Shown here piece by piece: positions 1-5,332 of a stretch of 5,735 nt of DNA. The position numbers and the translations under genes were made by a program. Numbering within the stretch: position 1 is the first letter of the stretch; every line of letters begins with the position of its first letter. The notes below the pieces were generated by a model. It did no database searches. It was not told where the DNA came from and saw only the letters and a program-made list of their open reading frames with translations. The DNA is from a bacterium (GTDB lineage Bacteria > SZUA-79 > Acidulodesulfobacterales > Acidulodesulfobacteraceae), in contig JAKAKF010000068.1 in assembly GCA_021813595.1 (NCBI GenBank), forward strand, positions 1 through 5,735, written 5' to 3'.

Positions 1-24
1 CCGGTTTTATATTAATAAAACCGG
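1..24. repeat. Perfect 10-bp inverted repeat inside purN
   Basis: Bases 1-10 (CCGGTTTTAT) are the exact reverse complement of bases 15-24, with a 4-nt loop (ATTA). It lies in the purN reading frame, in a stretch of the protein that is poorly conserved between family members. It could be chance or the edge of a larger structure cut by the window. No function is claimed. Confidence 0.5.
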
Positions 25-541
25 TTCAAGTTTAATTAATATATCGGCAGTAGTTTCAAATGTCGAGGGCGCGCCGGTTATAGACAAAGTAAAAAAAGCG
101 GCGCCGGATATCCCTGTACTTTTTTTGCCTTATGCTTCCGTTTCAGAAAGAGAACGTTTTGAAAGCGAACTTGAAGGCATAATTAAAAAGTATAAAGCCG
201 ATTATATAATTTTGGCAGGTTTTATGAAAATACTTTCGGAAGAATTTGTTTCGAAATTTCCTTATAAAATAATCAATATTCATCCTTCCCTGCTTCCCGC
301 CTTTAAAGGCAGGGATGCGATAAAAAAGGCATTCGAGTATGGAGTAAAATATACTGGAGTTACCGTCCATTACGTTACTCATGAAATAGATGCCGGTCCG
401 ATTATATGCCAGGAAATCGTTAAGATAGACGATTCTGATACCATGGAATCTTTAGAGGCAAAAGTTCATAAAGCGGAACATAAAATTTATCCGGCTGCTA
501 TAGAAACGGCGCTGGCCGGCGCAATCCGCAATATTAATTAA
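2..541 (+). CDS. purN: Phosphoribosylglycinamide formyltransferase (GART), 5'-truncated by window edge
   Basis: PurN transfers a formyl group from 10-formyltetrahydrofolate to glycinamide ribonucleotide in cytoplasmic de novo purine synthesis. The frame is open from base 2 to the TAA at 539-541, giving 179 visible residues. Compared with the usual ~190-215 aa, about 20 N-terminal residues, including the glycine-rich phosphate-binding start (usually SGNGSN-like), lie before the window. 'SAVVSN' at 47-61 matches the conserved AVxSN strand. The formyltransferase signature 'NIHPSLLP' supplies the catalytic Asn (275-277) and His (281-283), and 'EIDAGPII' supplies the catalytic Asp (389-391), equivalent to E. 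coli N106, H108 and D144. The 'TGVTVHYV' and C-terminal 'AEHKIYPAAIE' blocks are also typical. All catalytic residues are present, so the enzyme should be active. The TTG at 125 is not the start, because conserved sequence continues upstream of it. A CDF transporter gene follows after 25 nt, probably co-transcribed. Confidence 0.95.
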   Translation, partial: RFYINKTGSSLINISAVVSNVEGAPVIDKVKKAAPDIPVLFLPYASVSERERFESELEGIIKKYKADYIILAGFMKILSEEFVSKFPYKIINIHPSLLPAFKGRDAIKKAFEYGVKYTGVTVHYVTHEIDAGPIICQEIVKIDDSDTMESLEAKVHKAEHKIYPAAIETALAGAIRNIN

Positions 542-566
542 TATAAACCGTTTATATATTTAAAAT

Positions 567-1457
567 TTGAAACCTTTAAATATCAGCCGCGAAAATATAT
601 TCAACAAATTAAAATTTATTTCCTACGTCGGTATTTTCGTAAATTTAATATTAACTATCGCCAAATTTTACGTGGGAATCGTCGGAAATTCCGAAGCGCT
701 TGTAGCCGACGGTTTCAATTCCCTCTCCGATATATTTGCCGGATTTGTCGTTTACGCGTCCTTTAAGATATCTAGCAAGCCCCAGGATAAAGAACATCCT
801 TACGGTCATGCAAAAGCCGAAATGATTGCGACTTTCATCGTAGCATTGATATTAATTCTTTTTGGATTTTCGATAATAGGCGTTTCCGTTTATAAGATTT
901 ATTTTCATAAATTCGAAAAACCGGCTTTGGATACTTTAATAGTAGCCCTTGCGACTATAGTAATTAAAGAGATACTGTATAAATGGACACTAAGGTGGGG
1001 CAAGCTTTTGAAATCGACCGGATTGATCGCCACGGCCTACGACCACAGGAGCGACGTTATAGTATCTTTAGCCGTAGTAATAGGGATTATTTTTGCCATA
1101 AAAGGTTATTACTATATGGACCCTATAGCAGGAATAGTGGTCAGTTTTTTTATATTTCGACTTGCCGTAAAACTTATAAAGGAGTCTATAGGCAATCTTA
1201 TGGATGAAAGCCCCCCGGTTTTTGTCGTCGATAAGATAAAAAATATAATTACTTCCGTAAAGGGGGTCGAAAGAATTACGGATATAAAAGTAAGAAAATC
1301 CGGTCCCTATTTTTATATAGACGTAGAAATAGAAATCAATCAAAATATGACCGTTAAAATGTCCCACGATATTGCGGAAAACGTTAAGAGCAGTCTTATG
1401 TCCTCTAATATTTATATAAATGACGTTATGGTGCATATAAATCCTTTTGAAAACTGA
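567..1457 (+). CDS. Cation diffusion facilitator (CDF) transporter, predicted Mn(II)-type metal site
   Basis: A 296-aa inner-membrane metal/proton antiporter of the CDF family, normally a dimer exporting divalent cations from the cytoplasm. Six hydrophobic segments are visible at about residues 18-38, 44-66, 87-108, 121-138, 160-179 and 184-204. They are followed by the cytoplasmic ferredoxin-like dimerisation domain (about 215-296), which ends in the family-typical 'VMVHINP'. Family landmarks include 'HPYGHAKAE' (77-85), 'DPIAG' (185-189) and 'LMDESPP'. The membrane metal site reads N51xxxD55 in helix 2 and D159xxxD163 in helix 5. Zinc-type members usually have H/DxxxD and HxxxD, and the N-D/D-D set is known from Mn exporters such as pneumococcal MntE, so Mn(II) export is inferred. 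The start is a TTG just after an in-frame stop (561-563), with no clear Shine-Dalgarno; no other start codon appears before helix 1 ends. The 25-nt spacing to purN suggests a shared transcript. Confidence 0.92.
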   Translation: MKPLNISRENIFNKLKFISYVGIFVNLILTIAKFYVGIVGNSEALVADGFNSLSDIFAGFVVYASFKISSKPQDKEHPYGHAKAEMIATFIVALILILFGFSIIGVSVYKIYFHKFEKPALDTLIVALATIVIKEILYKWTLRWGKLLKSTGLIATAYDHRSDVIVSLAVVIGIIFAIKGYYYMDPIAGIVVSFFIFRLAVKLIKESIGNLMDESPPVFVVDKIKNIITSVKGVERITDIKVRKSGPYFYIDVEIEINQNMTVKMSHDIAENVKSSLMSSNIYINDVMVHINPFEN

Positions 1458-1513
1458 CGCGGCAAAATGATAGAAGTCGCATTAATATGTTTTAAATAAT
1501 ATTATAATTAATT

Positions 1514-2083
1514 ATGGATATATACGTTCAGATAAAAAACAGAAAAGGCGAAGTATTTAAAGTCGTTAATCTCGGAAGAGAAGAATATTTATCGTTTTTT
1601 AAAGAACTTTTAGCAAAAACAAACGAAACAGACGGCGGCGATTTTCCGGTTTTTTTCGGCGAGTTTAAAGCCGGCAGTTATCTCGACGTAAAAAAAGTTA
1701 AAAAATTAAAAGAAGAAATTAAAGCTATAGCGGCGATTGTCGGAAAAGATATGGAAAATTATAAGGAAATTATACAAAAAAGGACGCAGTTGGAAAACGA
1801 AATTATAGACCGCTCATCCTTAAAAAGTTTAATGGCGATAGGCATGCAAAGGCTGGAAGAATTACTGGAACAGGAAGGCGAAAAACCGGAAACTGAAATT
1901 GACAGAGACGAAATTAGAGCAGAATTGGACTCTATGCGCAAAGAAATAGGCAAACTTTCGGAAAGAGAACGTTTATTTGAAGCGGAGAGGAAAAAATTTC
2001 AAACGGTATTCGATATCGAATCGTTATTCGATATTTTATCGGAAAGCATAAAATCTTCTTCGGGTATATATGTTAAAAATTAA
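1514..2083 (+). CDS. Hypothetical protein with predicted coiled coil (189 aa)
   Basis: I do not recognise this family. The product is 189 aa, soluble and highly charged, with no signal peptide or membrane segment. The first ~60 residues mix beta-like and alpha-like sequence ('MDIYVQIKNRKGEVFKVV', then a Gly/Phe-rich 'GGDFPVFFGEFKAGSYLD'). From about residue 60 to 165 it is rich in Lys/Glu with heptad-like hydrophobic spacing ('KKVKKLKEEIKAIAAIV', 'LENEIIDRSSLKSLMAIGMQRLEELLEQ', 'AELDSMRKEIGKLSERERLFEAERKKF'), consistent with coiled coil. The tail 'FDIESLFDILSESIKSSSGIYV' looks like a short amphipathic helix. The ATG follows an AT-only stretch with no visible Shine-Dalgarno. It lies 56 nt after the CDF gene on the same strand. 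Its stop codon directly abuts the palindromic element at 2084, so the original C-terminus could have been altered by that insertion. A structural or regulatory partner protein is possible, but no function is assigned. Confidence 0.75.
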   Translation: MDIYVQIKNRKGEVFKVVNLGREEYLSFFKELLAKTNETDGGDFPVFFGEFKAGSYLDVKKVKKLKEEIKAIAAIVGKDMENYKEIIQKRTQLENEIIDRSSLKSLMAIGMQRLEELLEQEGEKPETEIDRDEIRAELDSMRKEIGKLSERERLFEAERKKFQTVFDIESLFDILSESIKSSSGIYVKN

Positions 2084-2263
2084 CGGAATTATGCACTTGA
2101 CAAAGCAAGATTGCTTCGCTATCGCTCGCAATGACGGAATAAACAGTCATTGCGAGCGATAGCGGACGGACGGAGTCCAGCGTAGCTAACTCCAGCGAAG
2201 CGAAGCAATCTCGGGGTTATTATGACAAATACCAAGTATTGCTTTGTCAAGTGCATAATTCCG
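2084..2263. repeat. 180-bp nested palindromic element (MITE/REP-like) with 25-bp terminal inverted repeats
   Basis: Bases 2084-2108 and 2239-2263 are perfect 25-bp inverted repeats. Inside, 2117-2135 pairs perfectly over 19 bp with 2146-2164 around a 10-nt loop, and 2109-2120 is the reverse complement of 2199-2210. The leftover right-side segment 2165-2198 contains its own small hairpin (2172-2176 with 2189-2193). The whole element can therefore fold into a branched structure on either strand. The core words 'GTCATTGCGAGCG' and 'GAAGCAATCTC' belong to a dispersed repeat type common in many bacterial genomes. No transposase is encoded, so it would be a non-autonomous or REP-type element. The left end touches the stop codon of the upstream gene, where the structure could also act as a terminator or mRNA-stabilising hairpin. 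No clean target-site duplication is visible. Confidence 0.85.
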
Positions 2264-2273
2264 CATAATTCCG
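2253..2273. repeat. 10-bp tandem duplication at the right end of the palindromic element
   Basis: GCATAATTCC occurs twice head to tail (2253-2262 and 2263-2272), followed by G. The first copy belongs to the right terminal inverted repeat and the second lies just outside it. It may be a slippage product or an element-end duplication from transposition. Confidence 0.6.
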
Positions 2274-2287
2274 AAAATTGATATAGG

Positions 2288-2336
2288 CTTATCGTCCCTT
2301 GACACTTATCGTCCCTTGACACTTATCGTCCCTTGG
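2288..2336. repeat. 17-bp tandem repeat, about 2.9 copies, carrying TTGACA boxes
   Basis: The unit CTTATCGTCCCTTGACA occurs exactly at 2288-2304 and 2305-2321. A third copy at 2322-2336 is identical for 14 bases and then diverges (TTGG). Each complete unit ends in TTGACA, the consensus -35 hexamer (2299-2304 and 2316-2321). The array runs directly into the -35 box (TTGACT, 2338-2343) of the toxin-antitoxin promoter. Together with the palindromic element and the promoter it fills the 340-bp gap before the antitoxin gene. Confidence 0.85.
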
Positions 2337-2337
2337 C

Positions 2338-2366
2338 TTGACTTTCACGTAAATATGTGATATACA
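2338..2366 (+). promoter_or_regulatory. Sigma-70-type promoter of the toxin-antitoxin operon
   Basis: TTGACT (2338-2343) and TATACA (2361-2366) are separated by exactly 17 nt, close to the sigma-70 consensus in both boxes and spacing. It lies 57 nt before the antitoxin ATG. An operator-like palindrome fills the spacer, as expected for an autoregulated toxin-antitoxin operon. Confidence 0.65.
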
Positions 2367-2377
2367 TAATTATGTGA
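2345..2377. promoter_or_regulatory. Operator-like palindromes overlapping the toxin-antitoxin promoter
   Basis: TCAC-N8-GTGA (2345-2360) is an imperfect palindrome lying in the -35/-10 spacer. CATAATTATG (2365-2374) is a perfect 10-bp palindrome overlapping the -10. A further GTGA at 2374-2377 puts ATATGTGA and TTATGTGA in direct repeat 17 bp apart. Ribbon-helix-helix antitoxins typically bind short palindromes or direct repeats at their own promoter, so these are the likely binding sites, by inference. Confidence 0.45.
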
Positions 2378-2423
2378 ATATGTTAAAATATGAATTAAAT
2401 TCTAAATAAAGGGATATTATTAT

Positions 2424-2669
2424 ATGGAAAGACAAAATATTACCCTGTCGCTGCCTAAATCTTTATTGAAAAAAGCTAAGACCATAGCTGTTAAGGAAGG
2501 CAGATCGCTCAGCGATCTTTTAAAAATTACTCTTGAAGAAAAAATAAAGCAGGATACGGGTTATCTATCGGCAAAAAACAGGCAGATTTCTCTTATGGAA
2601 AAAGGTTTTAACCTTGCAACTGAAGGACGATTTTCTATAAATAGGGAAGAACTCCATGAAAGACGATAG
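2424..2669 (+). CDS. Antitoxin, ribbon-helix-helix (CopG/VapB-like)
   Basis: This 81-aa protein precedes and overlaps a PIN-domain toxin gene, the classic type II antitoxin position. Residues ~4-40 fit a ribbon-helix-helix fold: a short beta strand 'QNITLSLP', helix 'KSLLKKAKTIAVKEG', turn 'RSLS', helix 'DLLKITLEEKIKQ'. The variable tail (~45-81) would wrap around and inhibit the toxin. The dimer is expected to bind the palindromes at 2345-2377 and repress the operon together with the toxin. The ATG is preceded by AAAGGGA (2408-2414), a reasonable though slightly distant ribosome binding site. The last 14 nt overlap the toxin start, implying translational coupling. VapB-type function is inferred mainly from fold and context, since antitoxin sequences diverge fast. 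Confidence 0.85.
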   Translation: MERQNITLSLPKSLLKKAKTIAVKEGRSLSDLLKITLEEKIKQDTGYLSAKNRQISLMEKGFNLATEGRFSINREELHERR

Positions 2670-3102
2670 AATATTTATAGATACAAATGTTTTAGTATAT
2701 GCTTTCGATATATCCGCCGGAATAAAGCATAAAAAAGCTAAAGAGATAATAGAAAATTGCTGGCGTTTAGAAAACGGCGTTATCAGTTCTCAGGTGCTCG
2801 AAGAATTTTTCGTTTGCTTGACCAAAAAAATCCCTGCCCCCGTAGATTCAATTATAGTCAAGCAAATAATAAGAGACTTCTTGAAATGGAGAACCGCGGC
2901 TATCGATGGAGATATGATACTTGAAGCTATAAATATACATATCAAGCATAAATTTTCATTCTGGGATTCATTGATTATAGCGTCGGCTGTTTCCGGCAGA
3001 GCAAATATAATATTTTCCGAAGACCTTTCCGATAGCCAAATTATTGAAGGAATTGTTATTAAAAATCCGTTTTCAGAACTTATCGCCGAAGAACATATCT
3101 GA
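2656..3102 (+). CDS. PIN-domain ribonuclease toxin (VapC-like)
   Basis: This 148-aa protein fits a full-length PIN-domain toxin (usually ~130-150 aa), a Mg/Mn-dependent RNase that in characterised VapCs cleaves tRNA or rRNA. The acidic active-site set is intact: D9 in 'FIDTNVLVYAFD', E50 (E49 adjacent) in 'SSQVLEEFF', D104 in 'SFWDSLIIASA', and D123 in 'IFSEDLSD'. The order and spacing match the 'DTNVLVYA...SxQVLxEF...D...EDL' subgroup. The ATG lies within the end of the antitoxin gene (14-nt overlap), so toxin synthesis is tied to antitoxin translation. With all key residues kept and the partner intact, the module is probably functional. No disruption or frameshift is seen. The next gene begins 485 nt downstream, so this ends the operon. 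Confidence 0.92.
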   Translation: MKDDRIFIDTNVLVYAFDISAGIKHKKAKEIIENCWRLENGVISSQVLEEFFVCLTKKIPAPVDSIIVKQIIRDFLKWRTAAIDGDMILEAINIHIKHKFSFWDSLIIASAVSGRANIIFSEDLSDSQIIEGIVIKNPFSELIAEEHI

Positions 3103-3218
3103 TTACAACACCCCTCATAGATAGAACCGATAGAACAAGCAATTACAAACCGTAAACAGTTTATTGCCCATTGCATTATTTACCAAAATAACCGATAAAA
3201 AATGCGAAAAAAATTTCC
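3103..3218. other. Intergenic, nothing recognised (first part of a 485-bp gap)
   Basis: This stretch follows the toxin stop codon. I see no convincing hairpin-plus-T terminator, no RNA gene and no ORF with a plausible start on either strand. The rest of the gap (3219-3587) holds the promoter, hairpin, small ORF and ribosome binding site listed separately. Confidence 0.5.
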
Positions 3219-3246
3219 TTGACATTTCGGGGGGGGGGGGTATTAT
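3219..3246 (+). promoter_or_regulatory. Candidate phase-variable promoter: TTGACA / TATTAT with poly-G spacer
   Basis: TTGACA (3219-3224) is a perfect -35 hexamer. TATTAT (3241-3246) is a good -10, 16 nt away, and a second TATTAT (3244-3249) would give 19 nt. Twelve of the 16 spacer bases are one G run (3229-3240). Changing the tract by one G would move the spacing to 17 (optimal) or 15. Promoters with homopolymer spacers are a known phase-variation design, for example Neisseria porA. The promoter lies upstream of the small ORF at 3333 and the chemoreceptor at 3588 with no terminator seen between, so it probably drives both. Phase variation here is inferred. Confidence 0.6.
3229..3240. repeat. 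G12 homopolymer tract
   Basis: Twelve consecutive G residues stand out in AT-rich DNA. Such tracts are prone to slipped-strand mispairing and also to sequencing length error, so the exact count should be treated as uncertain. Confidence 0.9.
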
Positions 3247-3261
3247 TATGTTTATCATTTT

Positions 3262-3294
3262 TAATTAAATTTAAAATGGTATTAAATTTAATTA
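3262..3294. repeat. 13-bp perfect AT-only inverted repeat in the leader
   Basis: Bases 3262-3274 are the exact reverse complement of 3282-3294, with a 7-nt loop (AATGGTA). It begins about 16 nt after the -10 box, so it would form a hairpin near the 5' end of the transcript or serve as a regulator-binding palindrome in DNA. It has no T-run directly after it, so it is not a standard terminator. The AT-only composition makes chance more likely than for a mixed-base repeat of this length. Confidence 0.6.
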
Positions 3295-3332
3295 TACCTA
3301 TTTAATAACAATTATCCTATAGGTGACCCTCG

Positions 3333-3509
3333 ATGGATTTTTTAATGACCCGCATAGAATTAGTTTATTTTAATAGCCGCAATAATTTTCTATTTCTATT
3401 TCTTGAAGAGAAAACGATTTGCGCATTTAATCGGAAAACAATCGAAACCCCATTCTCCGAATTAATTGTTAACGCTATAAGAATTAAAGAGAATATGAGC
3501 AGTCAATAG
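3333..3509 (+). CDS. Possible small protein (58 aa), unrecognised
   Basis: The ATG at 3333 opens a 58-codon frame ending in TAG at 3507-3509. AGGTGA (3321-3326), a six-base match to the Shine-Dalgarno complement, sits 6 nt before the ATG, which is ideal spacing and better than most genes in this window. The predicted product begins 'MDFLMTRIELVYFNSRNN', has a hydrophobic centre 'FLFLFLEE', and ends 'ELIVNAIRIKENMSSQ'. I see no known family, signal peptide or convincing membrane helix. It lies between the poly-G promoter and the chemoreceptor gene (78 nt before its ATG) on the same strand, so it would be the first gene of that transcript. It may instead be a chance frame in a long leader, or a leader peptide. 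Confidence 0.38.
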   Translation: MDFLMTRIELVYFNSRNNFLFLFLEEKTICAFNRKTIETPFSELIVNAIRIKENMSSQ

Positions 3510-3577
3510 GCAAAAAAGTTAAGTTAATGGATAAGATTGAAAACAGTTCAGATTTTTTAACTATTTTTTAAAAAAAT

Positions 3578-3584
3578 AGGGGGG
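3578..3584 (+). promoter_or_regulatory. Ribosome binding site of the chemoreceptor gene
   Basis: AGGGGGG lies 3 nt before the ATG at 3588 and fixes that start. It is purine-rich but not the canonical GGAGG, and its core is another G run (G6). Confidence 0.6.
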
Positions 3585-3587
3585 ATT

Positions 3588-5210
3588 ATGTTCAAAACAA
3601 TCAACGGCAAACTGCTCGTTTCTGCAATCGTTATGTTTGCTGCGGCATCGGCTTTTTATACTTATTATTCCGTTACATTTCAGAAAGAAATGCAGGTAAA
3701 AACAACGGTAAAAGATGCGCAGATTACCGCCGATGCCATGCTTTCAGGGATTAACGAAATGATGCTGAACGGCACTATAATGAAAAAACAAGACAGGAAA
3801 AAGATAATATCCATATTTTCTAAAACGAGAGGAATTAAAAAATTTAAATTAATAAGAGGCGAACCCGTCGATAAAGAATTTGGTCAGGGGATGAGCATCG
3901 AAAATCCGACGTCCGATTTTGACAGAGAAATATTAAAATCCCATAAAATAATCACTAAAACGTTCACGAAAGACGGCAAGGAATATCTAAAGATAGGCGT
4001 GCCTTTTATCGCAAGAAAAAAAACAAAAAGAGGAATAGACTGCCTTATTTGCCATACAGTGCCGAACGGCACGATTAACGGAGGGGTAAGCCTTGTTTAT
4101 TCGATGAAAAATTCGGAACGCTATTCCGGCATTTTTATGAGAAATATGGTCATTTTTTCTGTCATTATAATTATTATTATGGTATTAGGAGTTTATTATC
4201 TGCTTAAATTCGTCTTAAAAAAGCCAGTTCAAAAGCTAATAGAAAAATTAGAACATATTGCAAAAGGCGATTTAACGGTTGATTTAAATATCGGCATTGA
4301 CAATAAAAATGAAATAGGTATTTTAGCTCATCATATTAATATGCTTGTTAATTCTTTTAAAAACAATATCCATAAAATAATCGACGTGTCTATACAGCTC
4401 GGTTCCCAGTCGGAAGAGTTGTCCTCGACCTCTAACGAATTTGAAAAATCGACGGGAGACATGAGGTATAAAGCCTCTGGAATTACAGAATCCATTAAGC
4501 AGATGTCCATAGCCATAATAGAAGTAGCTAAGAACTCTAATTCATCCGCCGAAAAGGCTGAACAGACCGAACGCGTCGTCGAATCCGGCACAAAGTCCGT
4601 TCAGGGCGTTGCGGAAGAGATGAAAAATATCGAGAAAGCCGTCGTAAAAGTATCGGACACCATTACCGAACTCGGCTCTTCTTCGGAAAAAATAGGCGAA
4701 ATCATAGGCGTAATAAACGACATAGCCGACCAGACGAACCTTCTCGCCTTAAACGCCGCCATCGAAGCCGCCAGAGCCGGAGAACAAGGAAGGGGCTTTG
4801 CCGTAGTAGCGGACGAAGTAAGAAAGCTCGCCGAAAGAACTACCAAGGCTACCAAAGAGATAGAATCGATGATACTCAGTATTCAAAAGTCCACGGAAGA
4901 TGCAGTAAAATCAATGCAGGGAACCAAAGAAAACGTTTCTAAAGGAACCGAAGTAGCCCAAAAATCCGCCGAAGCCATTTCAAATATAAATTACCTTATG
5001 GCAAGGCTCAAAGAGATGATTACGCAGATTGCCGCCGCCTCCGAAGAGCAGTCTCAGACGAGCGAAGAGATATCGCATTCATCCGAGGAGATTATTAAGT
5101 CTCAGGATAACGTTGCAAGCGGGTCGAAGCAGGTTGCGGTATCGGCGGCGGAACTGGCGCATCTTGCCTCGGAATTAGTAAAAACCGTGAATGTATTTAA
5201 AATTAATTAA
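3588..5210 (+). CDS. Methyl-accepting chemotaxis protein with periplasmic heme c motif
   Basis: A complete 540-aa transmembrane chemoreceptor. A short cytoplasmic start and TM1 (about 9-29) are followed by a periplasmic domain (30-186), TM2 (187-208), a HAMP domain (about 206-258) and a long helical signalling domain to the C-terminus. The periplasmic domain has '[13 protein letters not shown]' (89-101) and a CxxCH motif, C152-L-I-C155-H156 (4041-4055), followed by '[13 protein letters not shown]', as in receptors that bind c-type heme (compare Desulfovibrio DcrA and Geobacter heme chemoreceptors). Heme would be attached after export and would sense redox state, oxygen or another gas; the ligand is unknown. 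The kinase-contact tip is canonical: '[21 protein letters not shown]' begins at residue 378, then '[18 protein letters not shown]'. 'AAASEEQ' (482-488) resembles a methylation site. About 150 residues on each side of the tip suggests a long (around 40-heptad) class. There is no C-terminal CheR-binding pentapeptide. The ATG has its own ribosome binding site. Confidence 0.93.
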   Translation: MFKTINGKLLVSAIVMFAAASAFYTYYSVTFQKEMQVKTTVKDAQITADAMLSGINEMMLNGTIMKKQDRKKIISIFSKTRGIKKFKLIRGEPVDKEFGQGMSIENPTSDFDREILKSHKIITKTFTKDGKEYLKIGVPFIARKKTKRGIDCLICHTVPNGTINGGVSLVYSMKNSERYSGIFMRNMVIFSVIIIIIMVLGVYYLLKFVLKKPVQKLIEKLEHIAKGDLTVDLNIGIDNKNEIGILAHHINMLVNSFKNNIHKIIDVSIQLGSQSEELSSTSNEFEKSTGDMRYKASGITESIKQMSIAIIEVAKNSNSSAEKAEQTERVVESGTKSVQGVAEEMKNIEKAVVKVSDTITELGSSSEKIGEIIGVINDIADQTNLLALNAAIEAARAGEQGRGFAVVADEVRKLAERTTKATKEIESMILSIQKSTEDAVKSMQGTKENVSKGTEVAQKSAEAISNINYLMARLKEMITQIAAASEEQSQTSEEISHSSEEIIKSQDNVASGSKQVAVSAAELAHLASELVKTVNVFKIN

Positions 5211-5214
5211 AATA

Positions 5215-5281
5215 CCTTAATCCTGCAATAGAAAATATTTAAATGTTTCTATCTTACGTAAATTCTAATTCAGGATTAAGG
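5215..5281. repeat. Perfect 11-bp inverted repeat between the two sensor genes
   Basis: CCTTAATCCTG (5215-5225) and CAGGATTAAGG (5271-5281) are exact reverse complements separated by 45 nt. Inside, ATAGAAA (5228-5234) pairs with TTTCTAT (5246-5252). The right arm is followed by A-rich rather than T-rich sequence, so a standard rho-independent terminator for the upstream gene is not supported. It may be an operator, a processing site or a weak transcript end. Confidence 0.5.
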
Positions 5282-5294
5282 AAATAAAAATAAT

Positions 5295-5324
5295 TTGCAT
5301 ACATTTTTTATTTTATGATATAAA
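5295..5324 (+). promoter_or_regulatory. Weak candidate promoter for the second sensor gene
   Basis: TTGCAT (5295-5300) and TATAAA (5319-5324) are 18 nt apart. The -10 ends only 8 nt before the ATG at 5333, so a transcript from it would be nearly leaderless. That fits the absence of a Shine-Dalgarno but could be coincidence in AT-rich DNA. Confidence 0.3.
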
Positions 5325-5332
5325 TATTTAAT

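Noticed and set aside
125..541. TTG at 125 as the start of purN
   Set aside because: The frame stays open to base 2 and encodes conserved PurN sequence (SAVVSN and following) upstream, so the gene simply begins before the window.
1068..1436. 122-aa minus-strand frame in the CDF gene
   Set aside because: It is antisense to the conserved CDF helices and C-terminal domain, with Tyr/Ile-rich shadow composition.
2084..2273. CRISPR array
   Set aside because: The repeats are inverted and nested, not regularly spaced direct repeats with unique spacers, and no cas gene is present.
2119..2322. 67-aa frame on the minus strand in the gap
   Set aside because: It is a translation of the palindromic element and the 17-bp repeats, a common spurious ORF type of such repeats, with no ribosome binding site.
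2790..3176. 128-aa minus-strand frame over the toxin gene
   Set aside because: It lies antisense to an intact PIN-domain gene with clear catalytic motifs; composition and lack of family features mark it as a shadow.
3103..3587. c-di-GMP riboswitch (GEMM) or sigma-28/sigma-54 promoter before the chemoreceptor
   Set aside because: I searched by eye for the GEMM conserved core, TAAA-N15-GCCGATAA and GG-N10-GC signatures; only an isolated ACCGATAA at 3191 without a properly spaced TAAA was found.
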